This document shows positions 1-9,026 of a stretch of DNA of 35,125 nucleotides, piece after piece. Made by a program: the position numbers and the translations under genes. How positions within the stretch are numbered: position 1 is the stretch's first letter; each line of letters starts with the position of its first letter. The notes under the pieces are model-generated. The model had not been told where the DNA came from. It did not search any database and worked only from the letters and a program-made list of their open reading frames with translations. This DNA comes from Pseudomonadota bacterium (GTDB taxonomy: Bacteria > Pseudomonadota > Gammaproteobacteria > Burkholderiales > Burkholderiaceae_F), in assembly GCA_021842465.1 (NCBI GenBank), contig JAKBZN010000011.1:14929-50053 (forward strand), in the 5' to 3' direction.

Positions 1-330
1 CGCCTGGATCGCCACGACCCTACGGGCCTCGCGATGACGAAATACGCCAATCTTGCGGGCCTCGCGATGACCCGCCGTCATTGCGAGGGCGCAGCCCGAA
101 GCAATCCAGTGCCCCGCCTGGATCGCCGCGGCCCTACGGGCCTCGCGATGACGAAATACACCAATCTTGCGGCCTCGCGATGACCCGCCGTCATTGCGAG
201 GGCGCAGCCCGAAGCAATCCAGTGCCCTGCCTGGATCGCCGCGGCCCTACGGGCCTCGCGATGACGAAATACGCCAATCTTGCGGGCCTCGCGATGACGA
301 AGCGGGCCAATCTTGCAGGCCTCGCGAAAC
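1..330. repeat. Tandem array of 78-bp palindromic repeat plus 33-bp end modules
   Basis: No gene is visible here. Two full 78-bp elements lie at 76-153 and 189-266. Each starts CGTCATTGCGAGGGC and ends GCCTCGCGATGACG, and their central octamers differ by one base (tgccccgc, tgccctgc). Around them, at about 1-70, 154-188 and 267-330, the right-hand end GGGCCTCGCGATGAC recurs, joined by a locus-specific linker containing GAAATACGCCAATCTTGC; the module period is about 33 bp. The two full elements are 113 bp apart, so one core plus one linker module appears to have been duplicated. Open frames crossing this stretch are repeat translations rather than proteins. Confidence 0.9.
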
Positions 331-340
331 GGTCCATTGT

Positions 341-829
341 TCAACCTCCCGCCGCTCGAATCTTCTGCAACAACGCCGTCGTCGAACGCACATGCTCGAA
401 CGGGATGGCGACGGTCCGCGCTGCCCAGGTGCGGGCAAGCCGCGCTTCCGGCGTCGCATCGATGTCGTAGTCGCCGCCCTTGACGTAGATCTCCGGGCGC
501 ACGATTTCCAGCACCGGCAGCGGCACCGATTCGCCGAAGATCGTCACCAGATCCACCGCCTCCAGCGCGGCGAGAACGGCGGCGCGATCGGCCTCGCCGT
601 TGAGCGGCCGGTCGGGCCCCTTTCCCAGGCTGCGCACCGAATCGTCCGAATTGACCGCAACGACCAGGCTCGCCCCGAGGGCGCGGGCGCGAGCGAGATA
701 GGTCACGTGCCCGCGATGCAGGATGTCGAACACGCCGTTGGTGAGGACGACGGGCCGTGGCAGCGCCGCCACGCGGGCCGCCAAGGCTGCGCGCGGGACG
801 ATCTTGGATTCGAACGCGGGATCGCTCAT
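341..829 (-). CDS. rfaE2: D-glycero-beta-D-manno-heptose 1-phosphate adenylyltransferase
   Basis: The 162-residue protein is the stand-alone nucleotidyltransferase half of HldE. It transfers AMP from ATP to heptose-1-phosphate to give ADP-D-glycero-D-manno-heptose, a cytoplasmic step of LPS inner-core synthesis. The cytidylyltransferase-type motif TNGVFDILHRGHVTYL lies near residues 30-45, with the HxGH nucleotide-binding signature. EIYVKGGDYDID and the C-terminal RSTTALLQKI are also typical of the family. In E. coli this domain is fused to the kinase; here the kinase is the separate gene at 1885-2838. The ATG at 829 gives normal family length, but no strong ribosome binding site precedes it. 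The gene is divergent from rfbD across a 67-bp gap, and its 3' end runs into the repeat array. Confidence 0.93.
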   Translation of the reverse strand: MSDPAFESKIVPRAALAARVAALPRPVVLTNGVFDILHRGHVTYLARARALGASLVVAVNSDDSVRSLGKGPDRPLNGEADRAAVLAALEAVDLVTIFGESVPLPVLEIVRPEIYVKGGDYDIDATPEARLARTWAARTVAIPFEHVRSTTALLQKIRAAGG

Positions 830-896
830 CGGAAATGCGCAATACTAGCGGATGCACGCATCCGCGTGCGTGACCGGTTTCCATACCCGCTCCCCC

Positions 897-1778
897 ATGA
901 AAATTCTGCTCTTCGGCGCCAACGGCCAAGTCGGCTGGGAACTGCAGCGCGCGCTCGCCCCCTTGGGTACCCTGACCGCGCTCGGCCACGGCGACGGCGA
1001 CCTGGAAAAGCCGCTGCGCCCGATCCTGGACCGGGAGGCGCCGGACGTGATCGTCAACGCGGCCGCGTACACGGCCGTGGATCGCGCCGAATCGGAACCC
1101 GAACGCGCGCAACGGATCAACGGCGACGCGGTGGGCGAAATGGCGCAGGCCGCCGCCGAGTCCGGCGCGCTGCTGGTGCATTACTCGACGGACTATGTCT
1201 TCGACGGCAAGGGGACCGCGCCCTATCGCGAAGGCGACGCGACGGCACCGCTCAACACCTACGGCCGCACCAAACTGGCGGGCGAGACGGCCATCCGCGC
1301 CAGCGGCTGCCGCCACGCGATCTTCCGCACGAGCTGGGTCTACGCGGCACGGGGGAAGAATTTCGCACGCACGATCCTGGAGCGGGCCAAAACGCTCGAG
1401 TCCCTGAAGGTCGTCGCCGATACCTGGGGCGTTCCGACGAGCGCCGAACTGCTGGCGGACGTCGCGGCGCTGGCGATCCATCGCGATGCCGGGCGATTCC
1501 CCTCCGGCACGTACCACCTTGTCCCGTCCGGCGAAACCACCTGGCACGGCTACGCGGCGGTTCTGCTCGAAACCGCCCGCGCCTGCGGTGTGCCGCTGCG
1601 CGTCGCGCCGGACGCGATTCTTCCCGTCGCGGCAAGCGCATTCCCCGCGCCGGCCGCCCGGCCGTTGAATTCTCGCCTGGACAATACGCGGATCCAGGAA
1701 ACCTTCGGCCTGCAACTGCCGGACTGGCGGGTGCATGTACGGCGGTTTGTCGAAGAAATTGCCGGATCGATACACTAG
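897..1778 (+). CDS. rfbD: dTDP-4-dehydrorhamnose reductase
   Basis: A 293-residue extended short-chain dehydrogenase (RmlD family) that reduces dTDP-4-keto-L-rhamnose to dTDP-L-rhamnose with NAD(P)H. The Rossmann glycine motif LLFGANGQVG is at the N-terminus, the STDYVFDG motif is near residue 100, and the catalytic YxxxK is seen as YGRTKLAGE. The ATG at 897 is preferred because it puts the Rossmann strand at residue 2, as in the family; an upstream ATG at 852 would add 15 residues unlike the family. No clear ribosome binding site precedes 897. No rfbA, rfbB or rfbC lies in the window, so this is an isolated rhamnose gene inside a heptose cluster. Substrate specificity is inferred from family similarity. 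Confidence 0.9.
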   Translation: MKILLFGANGQVGWELQRALAPLGTLTALGHGDGDLEKPLRPILDREAPDVIVNAAAYTAVDRAESEPERAQRINGDAVGEMAQAAAESGALLVHYSTDYVFDGKGTAPYREGDATAPLNTYGRTKLAGETAIRASGCRHAIFRTSWVYAARGKNFARTILERAKTLESLKVVADTWGVPTSAELLADVAALAIHRDAGRFPSGTYHLVPSGETTWHGYAAVLLETARACGVPLRVAPDAILPVAASAFPAPAARPLNSRLDNTRIQETFGLQLPDWRVHVRRFVEEIAGSIH

Positions 1779-1789
1779 GACATTTTTCA

Positions 1790-1831
1790 CCCCCTCACCC
1801 CCGCCCTCTCCCGCAGGCGGGAGAGGGGGCA
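1790..1831. repeat. GC-rich palindrome, family B copy 1
   Basis: Lies in the rfbD-rfaE1 gap. The arms CCCTCTCCCGC (1804-1814) and GCGGGAGAGGG (1817-1827) form an 11-bp perfect stem with a 2-nt loop, preceded by CCCTCACCCCCG. No T-run follows, so it is not a classical intrinsic terminator. The same palindrome recurs near 9032, 20900 (variant) and 28832. Confidence 0.85.
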
Positions 1832-1884
1832 AGGCGGCCCCCGCACCCTTGCCTCCTCCGCTTGCGGGCGCCGGAAAGAACGCT

Positions 1885-2838
1885 ATGCAACGACACGAAC
1901 TACGCCGCGCCCGCATCCTGGTGGTGGGGGACGTGATGCTCGACCGGTACTGGTTCGGCGACGCCGAGCGCATCTCGCCGGAAGCGCCCGTGCCGGTGGT
2001 GCGCGTCGGCCAGGCGGAAGAGCGCCTGGGCGGCGCGGCCAACGTCGCGCGCAACATCACGGCGATCGGCGCCCAGGCCGGCCTGCTGAGCGTCGTGGGA
2101 GACGACGAGGCGGGCCGCGCGATTGCGACCCTGCTGCAACGCGACGCGGTACGCGACCACCTGCACATCGACAAGACCTTGGCGACGACGGTGAAGCTGC
2201 GCATCGTGGTGCGCCGCCAGCAACTTGCCCGACTGGACTTCGAAAGCCAGCCCGAGGCCGAGGTGCTCAACGCCCACCTCGACGAGTATGCCCGGCTGCT
2301 GCCCGAGTACGATCTGGTGATCCTCTCCGACTACGGCAAGGGTGGGCTCACGCACATCCGGCGCATGATCGACCTGGCGCGCGCGGCGGATCGACCGGTG
2401 CTCGTCGACCCCAAAGGCGACGACTATGCGCGATATGCCGGCGCCACCGCGATCACCCCCAATCGCGCCGAACTGCGCGAGGTGCTCGGCCGCTGGCGCG
2501 ACGAGGCGGACCTCGCCGAGCGGGCACAGCGCCTGCGCCGCGACCTTCGCCTCCAGGCGCTGCTGCTCACCCGTAGCGAAGAGGGCATGACGCTCTTTAC
2601 GGAAGACGGTGTCGAGAGCGTGCCGGCGCGGGCGCGCGAGGTGTTCGACGTGAGCGGTGCGGGCGACACCGTGATCGCCGTGCTCGGCGCGATGCTGGCG
2701 CTGGGCCGCGGTCTGCCGGAAGCCATGCGCACCGCCAACCGGGCTGGCGGCATCGTCGTCGGCAAGCTGGGCACCGCGACGGTGGGCTACGAAGAACTAT
2801 TCGGAACCGAACACGCCACTCAGGAAGCGAAACCATGA
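1885..2838 (+). CDS. rfaE1: D-glycero-beta-D-manno-heptose-7-phosphate kinase
   Basis: A 317-residue PfkB/ribokinase-family sugar kinase, equivalent to the N-terminal half of HldE. It phosphorylates heptose-7-phosphate at C1. [15 protein letters not shown] opens the protein, [15 protein letters not shown] is the sugar-binding segment, and the C-terminal anion-hole motif [16 protein letters not shown] carries the catalytic aspartate. The ATG at 1885 follows a GGAAAGAA ribosome binding site. The open frame continues upstream to 1735, but that part is only translation of the palindrome and the rfbD 3' end. The stop overlaps the hldD start by 4 bp (ATGA at 2835-2838), indicating translational coupling. 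The kinase and adenylyltransferase are split, as in many betaproteobacteria. Confidence 0.94.
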   Translation: MQRHELRRARILVVGDVMLDRYWFGDAERISPEAPVPVVRVGQAEERLGGAANVARNITAIGAQAGLLSVVGDDEAGRAIATLLQRDAVRDHLHIDKTLATTVKLRIVVRRQQLARLDFESQPEAEVLNAHLDEYARLLPEYDLVILSDYGKGGLTHIRRMIDLARAADRPVLVDPKGDDYARYAGATAITPNRAELREVLGRWRDEADLAERAQRLRRDLRLQALLLTRSEEGMTLFTEDGVESVPARAREVFDVSGAGDTVIAVLGAMLALGRGLPEAMRTANRAGGIVVGKLGTATVGYEELFGTEHATQEAKP

Positions 2839-3833
2839 TCATCGTCACCGGTGCGGCCGGCTTCATCGGCGCCAACATCCTGCGCGCGCTCAACGAGCGC
2901 GGCGAAACCGACATCCTGGCGGTCGACAATCTCAGCACGCGCGCCGACAAGTTCCGCAACCTGGCGGAATTCGAGATCGCCGACTACCTCGACAAGGCGG
3001 ACTTCATCGAGCGGCTGCGCCAGGACGCCCTGCCGCGCGCCACGGCGATATTCCATGAGGGCGCCTGCTCGGACACCATGGAGCGCGACGGCCGCTACAT
3101 GATGGAGAACAATTTCCGCTACTCCGTCGATCTGCTCGACTGGTGCGCGGACAAAGGCACCCCCCTCATCTACGCGTCATCGGCGGCGGTCTACGGCTTG
3201 GGGCCGGCGTTCGAAGAGGTGCGGGGCGCGGAGCGTCCGCTCAACGTCTACGGTTATTCGAAACTGCTGTTCGACAACGTCGTCCGTCGGCGGCTGGAAG
3301 CGGATCCGCGCGGACTGCCGCCGATCACCGGCCTGCGCTACTTCAACGTCTACGGCCCGCGCGAAAGCCACAAGGAGCGCATGGCGTCGGTGGCTTTCCA
3401 CCATTTCCACCAGTTCCGGCGCGAGGGCAAGGTCAAGCTCTTCGAAGGCAGTCACGGGTTCGCCAACGGCGAGCAACGGCGCGACTTCATCCACATCGAC
3501 GACGTCGTCGCGGCCAACCTGCATTTCCTCGATCACCCGGCAAGCGGGGTGTTCAATCTCGGCACCGGCCGCGCCCAGAGTTTCAACGACGTGGCGCTGT
3601 CGGTGATCAACGCGCTGCGCGAAGCCAACGGCCAAGGCCCGGTCACCCTCGCGCAGGCCGCGGCCCAGGGAACGATCGAGTACATCGCCTTCCCGGACGC
3701 CCTGAAAGGGAAGTACCAGGCGTACACGCAGGCCGACACGACGCGCCTGCGCGCGGCCGGATGCGATGCGCCGATGATGACCGTCGAGCAGGGCGTGGCG
3801 GCCTACGTCCGATGGCTGCTGAAGAATTCCTAG
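2835..3833 (+). CDS. hldD: ADP-L-glycero-D-manno-heptose 6-epimerase
   Basis: A 332-residue extended SDR epimerase (RfaD/GmhD) that inverts C6 of ADP-D-glycero-D-manno-heptose, giving the L-glycero form used for LPS inner core. It begins [19 protein letters not shown] with the NADP-binding GxxGxxG. The active-site YGYSKLLFD (YxxxK) lies near residues 139-147, and [13 protein letters not shown] and [14 protein letters not shown] are family signatures. It is translationally coupled to rfaE1 through the ATGA overlap. A 78-bp palindromic element sits between its stop and gmhB. Confidence 0.95.
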   Translation: MIIVTGAAGFIGANILRALNERGETDILAVDNLSTRADKFRNLAEFEIADYLDKADFIERLRQDALPRATAIFHEGACSDTMERDGRYMMENNFRYSVDLLDWCADKGTPLIYASSAAVYGLGPAFEEVRGAERPLNVYGYSKLLFDNVVRRRLEADPRGLPPITGLRYFNVYGPRESHKERMASVAFHHFHQFRREGKVKLFEGSHGFANGEQRRDFIHIDDVVAANLHFLDHPASGVFNLGTGRAQSFNDVALSVINALREANGQGPVTLAQAAAQGTIEYIAFPDALKGKYQAYTQADTTRLRAAGCDAPMMTVEQGVAAYVRWLLKNS

Positions 3834-3847
3834 CGCCCGGTGGCGCT

Positions 3848-3925
3848 CGTCATCGCGAGGCCCGCAGGGCCGTGGCGATCCAGAAAATCCACGGGATTGC
3901 TTCGCGCTGCGCCCTCGCAATGACG
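3848..3925. repeat. 78-bp palindromic repeat, reversed copy
   Basis: One full element in the 127-bp gap between hldD and gmhB, in the opposite orientation to the copies at 76 and 189. It starts CGTCATCGCGAGGCCCGC and ends CCCTCGCAATGACG. Its central octamer read in the standard orientation is tggatttt, the most divergent in the window. It lies inside a co-directional gene string, so it would be transcribed with the heptose genes. Confidence 0.9.
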
Positions 3926-3960
3926 ATGCCACCGAACCCGACCGGCCCCAACGCCTGAAT

Positions 3961-4629
3961 ATGCCTGCAACCGCGACCCCTGCCCCCGTCGCGCAAAACG
4001 ATCGAGGGGAAGCCCGCGCCGCCGCGTTTCTCGACCGGGACGGCGTCATCAACATCGACCATGGCTACGTCTATCGCCAGGAAGACTTTTCCTTCGTCCC
4101 CGGAGTGCTCGACGCGGCGGCGGATCTGGCCCGCATGGGGTATGCGCTGGTGGTCGTCACCAACCAGTCCGGGATCGCCCGCGGCTACTACACCGAGGAC
4201 GATTTCCACGCGCTGGCGCAGTGGATGGGTGCGCGTTTCGCCGAGGCCGGAGCGCCGCTTGCGGGCGTATATCACTGCCCGCACCATCCCGATGCGGGCG
4301 ACGGCCCGCTGCGCCGCGATTGCGACTGCCGCAAGCCGGCGCCGGGGATGCTGCTTGCCGCGGCGCGCGACCTGAACCTGGATCTGTCGCGTTCCGCGCT
4401 GTTCGGCGACAAGTGCGATGATCTCCGGGCCGCGCAGGCGGCCGGCGTGCCGTTGCGCGTGCTGCTGGGCAAGGACGGGGCGGCAATGCCCCAGGATGCC
4501 TGCCCGGACGAGATCACCAGTGCACGGCATCCGTCCCTGGCGCACGCGCTCGCCGCCCCGACGCTACGGGCGCGACTTCTGCGCTGCGGGGAGCCCCTTC
4601 TCGCGCGTGCGGGCGCGCCGGGGAAGTGA
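3961..4629 (+). CDS. gmhB: D-glycero-beta-D-manno-heptose 1,7-bisphosphate 7-phosphatase
   Basis: A 222-residue HAD-superfamily phosphatase removing the C7 phosphate from heptose-1,7-bisphosphate, the step between RfaE1 and RfaE2. Motif I is FLDRDGVIN, with catalytic Asp25 and Asp27. VVVTNQSGIARG is motif II. The zinc-binding loop reads CPHHPD followed by DCDCRKPAPGML, the usual Cys/His set. FGDKCDD supplies the C-terminal acidic motif. The first about 20 residues form a non-conserved leader. No convincing ribosome binding site is present at 3961, and the start lies 35 bp after the repeat. With rfaE1, rfaE2 and hldD, only gmhA is missing from a complete ADP-heptose route in this window. Confidence 0.92.
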   Translation: MPATATPAPVAQNDRGEARAAAFLDRDGVINIDHGYVYRQEDFSFVPGVLDAAADLARMGYALVVVTNQSGIARGYYTEDDFHALAQWMGARFAEAGAPLAGVYHCPHHPDAGDGPLRRDCDCRKPAPGMLLAAARDLNLDLSRSALFGDKCDDLRAAQAAGVPLRVLLGKDGAAMPQDACPDEITSARHPSLAHALAAPTLRARLLRCGEPLLARAGAPGK

Positions 4630-4709
4630 GGGTGCGCGGCAAGGCGCTGCCATGCATGGCCGATGAATTCCCGGCATAATGAATAGTTTTCCTTTGGTTT
4701 TTTCCTGGC

Positions 4710-7457
4710 ATGCGCGCCGCTCGTAGTACCGACATCGTTCCCTTCCTGCCCACACCGCAGGATCTTGCGCGCTTTTTCCATGTCGGCGCCCTGCAATCGG
4801 GTGATGCGCTCGCGCAAGCCAACACGGTGACGGCCATCGAGTTCGATGCGGTGTCGAGCAACGCCATGGAGCTGCGCGCCCAGTTGCTCGATGCCGAACA
4901 CCACCGGTATCAGGTCGGGGTACGCCTCTCGCGCAAGAACGCCGGTGCTCCGGTGGAGATCGAATCGCACTGTTCGTGCGCGATCGGCCATCTGTGCGAA
5001 CACGCTGCCGCGGCGCTCCTGCGATGGCAGCCCCCGCTGCGCGCCGCCGCCACCACCGCCGACACGCCCTCGTTCGCGCGCCCCTGGGCCGGCCCGGCGG
5101 ATTCCGAACCGATGGAGCCCGCGCCGCCCGAGGAGCCGGCGCCGCGGATCGCGCACGGCGTGGGCACGGTCTGCGTCCGCCTCGGTGCCGCGCGCCAGCG
5201 GCGCCGCGAGGACGATCTTCCGGGGGCGCCGCCGCCGCCCGCGGCGGTGTTCGTATCGCTGCGCATCGACGGCATCCGCGTCCCGCTGCAGCGCGCGCCC
5301 AGCCGCATGGTGATCGAGGGCGAGACCGTCGACATCGCCCCGGACGTGCGGCAGGTCGAGCGCGTCATCACCCAGTTGCATGCGTACGGGGCGCGCCCCT
5401 GGTCGCACCCCACGCCGCCGCCCAAGCGCCGCACCGTGGATTCCGCGTTTGAAATCGACGACGACGACGCCGCGCGCCTGATCGACGGCCCGATCGCGGC
5501 GTGGCGCAAGCAGGGATGGGACGTCAAGATCGGCGACGACTTCCCGTGGCAACTGGTGTCGGCGGAAGAACTGGACGTCAACGTACACAATCAGAAGAAC
5601 CGCGACTGGTTCGACCTGGAACTGGGAATCCGGGTGGGCGATCGCCGGTTTCCGCTGCTGCCGCTGCTCGAGTCGGCGCTCGACGACCCGGAAAGCGAGA
5701 CGCTGCAGGTCCGGATCGATGCCCGGCGCGTGGTGCGCCTGCCGCGCGAACGCGTGGCGCCGCTGCTCGATACGCTGATCGAGATCGGCGACCGCCACGG
5801 CCAGCACCGCAACGGCGGCAAGGATTCGTCCGCCGGTCGGCTCGGGTGGCGCCAGCGGCGTGCGGCACGCATGCTGCCGGTGGCGCGCATGGACCTGGCC
5901 CGGGTGGCCACGCTCGCCGACCGCGGCGTGCTGACCTGGTCGGGCCCGCCCGACCTTCGCGATTTCGCCCACCGCCTGGCCAATTTTTCGGCGCTCGAAG
6001 CCGCCCCGGTCCCTGCCATGCTGCGCGCGCAGTTGCGCCCCTATCAGCAGGCGGGCCTGAACTGGTTGCAGTTCCTGCGGCAATATGAGCTGGGTGGCCT
6101 GCTCGCCGACGACATGGGTCTGGGCAAGACGCTGCAGGCGATCGCCCACATCTGCGCGGAAAAGGAAGGGGGGCGCCTGACCGCCCCCGCGCTGGTCATC
6201 GCCCCCACCTCGCTCGTGCACAACTGGATGGCGGAGACCGCGCGCTTCGCGCCCGAACTGCGCTGCCTGCAGTTGCACGGCACCGACCGCCACCGCGAAT
6301 TCTCCCGGATCGACGAATCCGACCTCGTCGTCACCAGCTTTGCACTGCTGGCGCGCGACGCCGATCTGCTCTGCGCGCACCGCTTCCACATCCTCATCGT
6401 CGATGAGGCCCAAGCGGTCAAAAATCCGCGCACGCAAGCCGCCGGAGCGATCCGCAGCCTCCAGGTCACGCACCGGCTGGCCATCACCGGCACGCCGCTG
6501 GAAAACCATCTGGGCGAACTCTGGGCGCAGTTCGACTGGCTCACGCCCGGATTGCTGGGCGATCAGGCCAGCTTCACCCGCCTGTATCGCAACCCGATCG
6601 AAAAGCGCGGCGACGAGGACCGGCGGGCGCATCTGGCCACGCGCATCCGGCCGTTCGTGCTGCGCCGGCGCAAGGACGAAGTGGCGCCCGAGCTGCCGCC
6701 GCGCACGGAAATCGAGCGCTACATCGAGTTGCAAGGCACCCAGCGCGATCTCTACGAAGCGGTGCGCGCCAGCATGCACGAGCGGGTCCGCAATGCCCTG
6801 GCGGAGCAAGGGATCGAGCGCAGCCAGATTCTCGTCCTCGACGCCCTGCTCAAACTGCGGCAGGTCTGCTGCGATCCGCGCCTTACCGATCTCGCCGCCG
6901 CCGGCGCGGCAAGCGAATCGGCCAAGCTCGAATCGCTGCTCGAGATGCTCGACAACCTGCTCGCCGACGGGCGGCGGGTGCTGCTCTTTTCCCAGTTCAC
7001 CTCGATGCTCGAACTCATCGAGGAGGCGCTGCGCGAACGGAGCCAGGACTACGCGCTGCTCACCGGCGAGACGCGCGACCGCGCCGCCCAGGTCGAACGT
7101 TTCCAGCGTGGCGACGTGCCGCTCTTCCTGCTGAGCCTCAAGGCCGGCGGGACGGGGCTCAACCTCACCAGCGCCGATACGGTGATCCACTACGATCCGT
7201 GGTGGAACCCGGCGGTGGAAGCGCAGGCCAGCGACCGCGCGCACCGCATCGGGCAGGACAAGCCGGTATTCATCTACCGGCTGCTCTGCGCCGGCACGAT
7301 CGAAGAGCGGATGCGCGCCCTCCAGGCGCGCAAGGCGCAACTCGCCGAAGCGATGTTCGGCGACGAAGCGGGCCTGGCACGGGCGCTGACCGCCGAGGAC
7401 ATCGACGCGCTGCTGGCGCCGGCGGCAAGCCTCGCCGCCGCCCCGGTTCTGCCATGA
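4710..7457 (+). CDS. SWIM zinc-finger SNF2-family helicase
   Basis: A 915-residue Swi2/Snf2 (HepA-like) DNA-dependent ATPase. A SWIM-type zinc motif CSCAIGHLCEH supplies Cys88, Cys90, Cys96 and His98. A long variable middle region follows (about residues 110-440). The helicase core starts with LRPYQQAGLNWLQFL, then Walker A DDMGLGKT near residue 466, the motif II box VDEAQAVKNP near 563 and TGTPLENHLGELW. The C-terminal RecA fold carries RVLLFSQFTSML, LSLKAGGTGLNLT and the motif VI segment QASDRAHRIGQ. Such proteins remodel protein-DNA or nucleic-acid structures, but the substrate of this clade is not settled. No good ribosome binding site precedes 4710. The stop overlaps apaH by 4 bp (ATGA at 7454-7457). 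Confidence 0.92.
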   Translation: MRAARSTDIVPFLPTPQDLARFFHVGALQSGDALAQANTVTAIEFDAVSSNAMELRAQLLDAEHHRYQVGVRLSRKNAGAPVEIESHCSCAIGHLCEHAAAALLRWQPPLRAAATTADTPSFARPWAGPADSEPMEPAPPEEPAPRIAHGVGTVCVRLGAARQRRREDDLPGAPPPPAAVFVSLRIDGIRVPLQRAPSRMVIEGETVDIAPDVRQVERVITQLHAYGARPWSHPTPPPKRRTVDSAFEIDDDDAARLIDGPIAAWRKQGWDVKIGDDFPWQLVSAEELDVNVHNQKNRDWFDLELGIRVGDRRFPLLPLLESALDDPESETLQVRIDARRVVRLPRERVAPLLDTLIEIGDRHGQHRNGGKDSSAGRLGWRQRRAARMLPVARMDLARVATLADRGVLTWSGPPDLRDFAHRLANFSALEAAPVPAMLRAQLRPYQQAGLNWLQFLRQYELGGLLADDMGLGKTLQAIAHICAEKEGGRLTAPALVIAPTSLVHNWMAETARFAPELRCLQLHGTDRHREFSRIDESDLVVTSFALLARDADLLCAHRFHILIVDEAQAVKNPRTQAAGAIRSLQVTHRLAITGTPLENHLGELWAQFDWLTPGLLGDQASFTRLYRNPIEKRGDEDRRAHLATRIRPFVLRRRKDEVAPELPPRTEIERYIELQGTQRDLYEAVRASMHERVRNALAEQGIERSQILVLDALLKLRQVCCDPRLTDLAAAGAASESAKLESLLEMLDNLLADGRRVLLFSQFTSMLELIEEALRERSQDYALLTGETRDRAAQVERFQRGDVPLFLLSLKAGGTGLNLTSADTVIHYDPWWNPAVEAQASDRAHRIGQDKPVFIYRLLCAGTIEERMRALQARKAQLAEAMFGDEAGLARALTAEDIDALLAPAASLAAAPVLP

Positions 7458-8275
7458 CCCTCTACGCCATCGGCGACTTGCAAGGCTGTCTGGGCAGCCT
7501 CGAGCGCCTGCTTCCCCGCATTCCCGATGACGCCCGCCTGGTTTTCGTCGGCGACATCGTCAACCGCGGTCCCGATTCGCTGGGCACGCTGCGGCGCGTC
7601 CGCGACCTCGGCGACCGCGCGGTCGCGCTGCTCGGCAACCACGATCTGCATCTGCTCGCCGTGGCGGCGGGAATCCGCCCGCTGCATCACGACGACACGC
7701 TGCGGGACATCCTCGATGCGCCCGACTCGCAGGAATTGCTCGATTGGCTGCGCGCCCGCCCGCTTGCCCATGCCGAAGAGGGCGCGCTTTTCGTCCATGC
7801 CGGCGTGCTGCCGCAATGGGACTGCGCGCAAACGCTCGCCCTGGCGGGCGAAGTCGAAACGCAGTTGCGCGCCCCGGACTACCGGACGTTCCTCGCGACC
7901 ATGTACGGCAATCAACCGGCGCGCTGGGATGACGCCCTCACCGGGGCCGACCGCTCACGCTGCGTCCTCAACGCCCTCACGCGGTTGCGCTTTCTCACGC
8001 TCGACGGCGAAATGGACTTCAAGACGAAGGCATCGCCCGACCGCGCGCCCGATGGGCGCATCGCCTGGTTCGATCATCCGGAACGGCGTAGCCGCGGCAC
8101 GACGGTGGTGTTCGGGCACTGGTCCACGCTCGGGCTGATGTTGGCCCGCGAAGATGCGATCGGAATCGACACCGGCTGCCTGTGGGGCCGTCAGCTCACG
8201 GCGTTGCGCTGGCCGTCTCGGGAGGTGACTCAGGTTCCGTGTCCGCAGGTTCGGCAGCCGAACGCGGGAGAGTGA
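7454..8275 (+). CDS. apaH: Symmetrical bis(5'-nucleosyl)-tetraphosphatase (Ap4A hydrolase)
   Basis: A 273-residue calcineurin-like metallophosphoesterase that splits Ap4A into two ADP. The metal-binding motifs are in canonical order: GDLQGC (GDxxG), VFVGDIVNRGPDS (GDxxxRG) and LLGNHDLHLL (GNHD/E), with VFGHWSTLG and a C-terminal IDTGCLWG. ATG 7454 overlaps the helicase stop, so the two genes are probably co-translated. Its last 80 bp overlap the 3' end of the convergent plsC gene. Confidence 0.94.
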   Translation: MTLYAIGDLQGCLGSLERLLPRIPDDARLVFVGDIVNRGPDSLGTLRRVRDLGDRAVALLGNHDLHLLAVAAGIRPLHHDDTLRDILDAPDSQELLDWLRARPLAHAEEGALFVHAGVLPQWDCAQTLALAGEVETQLRAPDYRTFLATMYGNQPARWDDALTGADRSRCVLNALTRLRFLTLDGEMDFKTKASPDRAPDGRIAWFDHPERRSRGTTVVFGHWSTLGLMLAREDAIGIDTGCLWGRQLTALRWPSREVTQVPCPQVRQPNAGE

Positions 8276-9026
8276 GCGCCAGCGCTTCGCCGATCGCGGC
8301 ATGGGCCGCATGGGCCAGCGCGCGGCGATCGCGCCCCGGCGTCGCGATCCCCGGCAGCCAGTGGATGTCCGCCGCAAGGCGCGGTGCGCGCAGGATGCGC
8401 CAGATCGACTGCGCGAGATTCATGTCGCCGACGTAGGCTGCCGCGTCCGAACGTGCGCCGTCCTGGTGATAGCGCAGCGCCACCGGAACCACCGGCGCGC
8501 CGGAATCGATCGCCGCCTGCAACAGGTTCGCATGGAAGCGCAGCAACTGCGAACCGTCGGTCGTCGTGCCTTCCGGAAAAATCCCGATGTGTTGTCCAAT
8601 CGCCAGACGCGCCGCCACCGCGCGGTTGACGTCGGCCACGGCATGCCGCCGTCCGCGCTCGACGAACAGCGTTCCCACTCCCCGGGCGAAATGACCCAGC
8701 GCCGGCCAGCGCGCGATGTCCGCCTTGGCCACGAAGCGCGCCGGGCATAGCGCCGCGACCACGAACACGTCGAGCCAGGAAACGTGATTCAGGACGAGCA
8801 GCGCACCCGTCGGGGCGCCGCCCGCCGCGGGCGGGAATCCGCGCGCCTCGACGCGCACGCCGACGATGCGCAGCAGCACGCGCGACCATTGCCGCACCAT
8901 CGCGTCCCGCGCCGGCCGGGACAGCACCGGAAACAGGAGCAACACCGCCATCATTCCCCACAGGAGATGCAGGACGAGAAAGACCGTCGCCAGCGGAACG
9001 CGCAGCAACCATGGCGCCGCCCTCAC
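8196..9026 (-). CDS. plsC: 1-acyl-sn-glycerol-3-phosphate acyltransferase
   Basis: A 276-residue membrane-associated LPLAT-family acyltransferase, probably converting lysophosphatidate to phosphatidate. The catalytic HX4D is NHVSWLD (His81, Asp86), and the glycerophosphate-binding motif is FPEGTTTDG (near 150-158). Hydrophobic segments are at about residues 8-33, and the C-terminal 25 residues are a low-complexity Pro/Glu/Ala tail. The only plausible start in frame is GTG at 9026, which lies in the CCCTCACCCCC shoulder of palindrome copy 2; the palindrome arm also gives it a GAGAGGG-like binding site. The nearby ATG at 9012 is in the wrong frame. The 3' end overlaps apaH tail to tail. An acyl-ornithine or other LPLAT substrate cannot be excluded. 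Confidence 0.87.
   Translation of the reverse strand: MRAAPWLLRVPLATVFLVLHLLWGMMAVLLLFPVLSRPARDAMVRQWSRVLLRIVGVRVEARGFPPAAGGAPTGALLVLNHVSWLDVFVVAALCPARFVAKADIARWPALGHFARGVGTLFVERGRRHAVADVNRAVAARLAIGQHIGIFPEGTTTDGSQLLRFHANLLQAAIDSGAPVVPVALRYHQDGARSDAAAYVGDMNLAQSIWRILRAPRLAADIHWLPGIATPGRDRRALAHAAHAAIGEALALTLPRSAAEPADTEPESPPETASATP

Noticed and set aside
78..2270. Long minus-strand frame running from rfaE1 across rfbD and rfaE2 into the repeats
   Set aside because: It is out of frame with the motif-bearing genes it crosses, and its C-terminal part is repeat translation.
4272..7340. Very long open frame (about 1020 codons) antisense to the helicase
   Set aside because: It arises from GC-rich codon bias: its translation is Arg/Ala/Gly-rich without recognisable motifs, while the plus-strand frame has clear SNF2 motifs.
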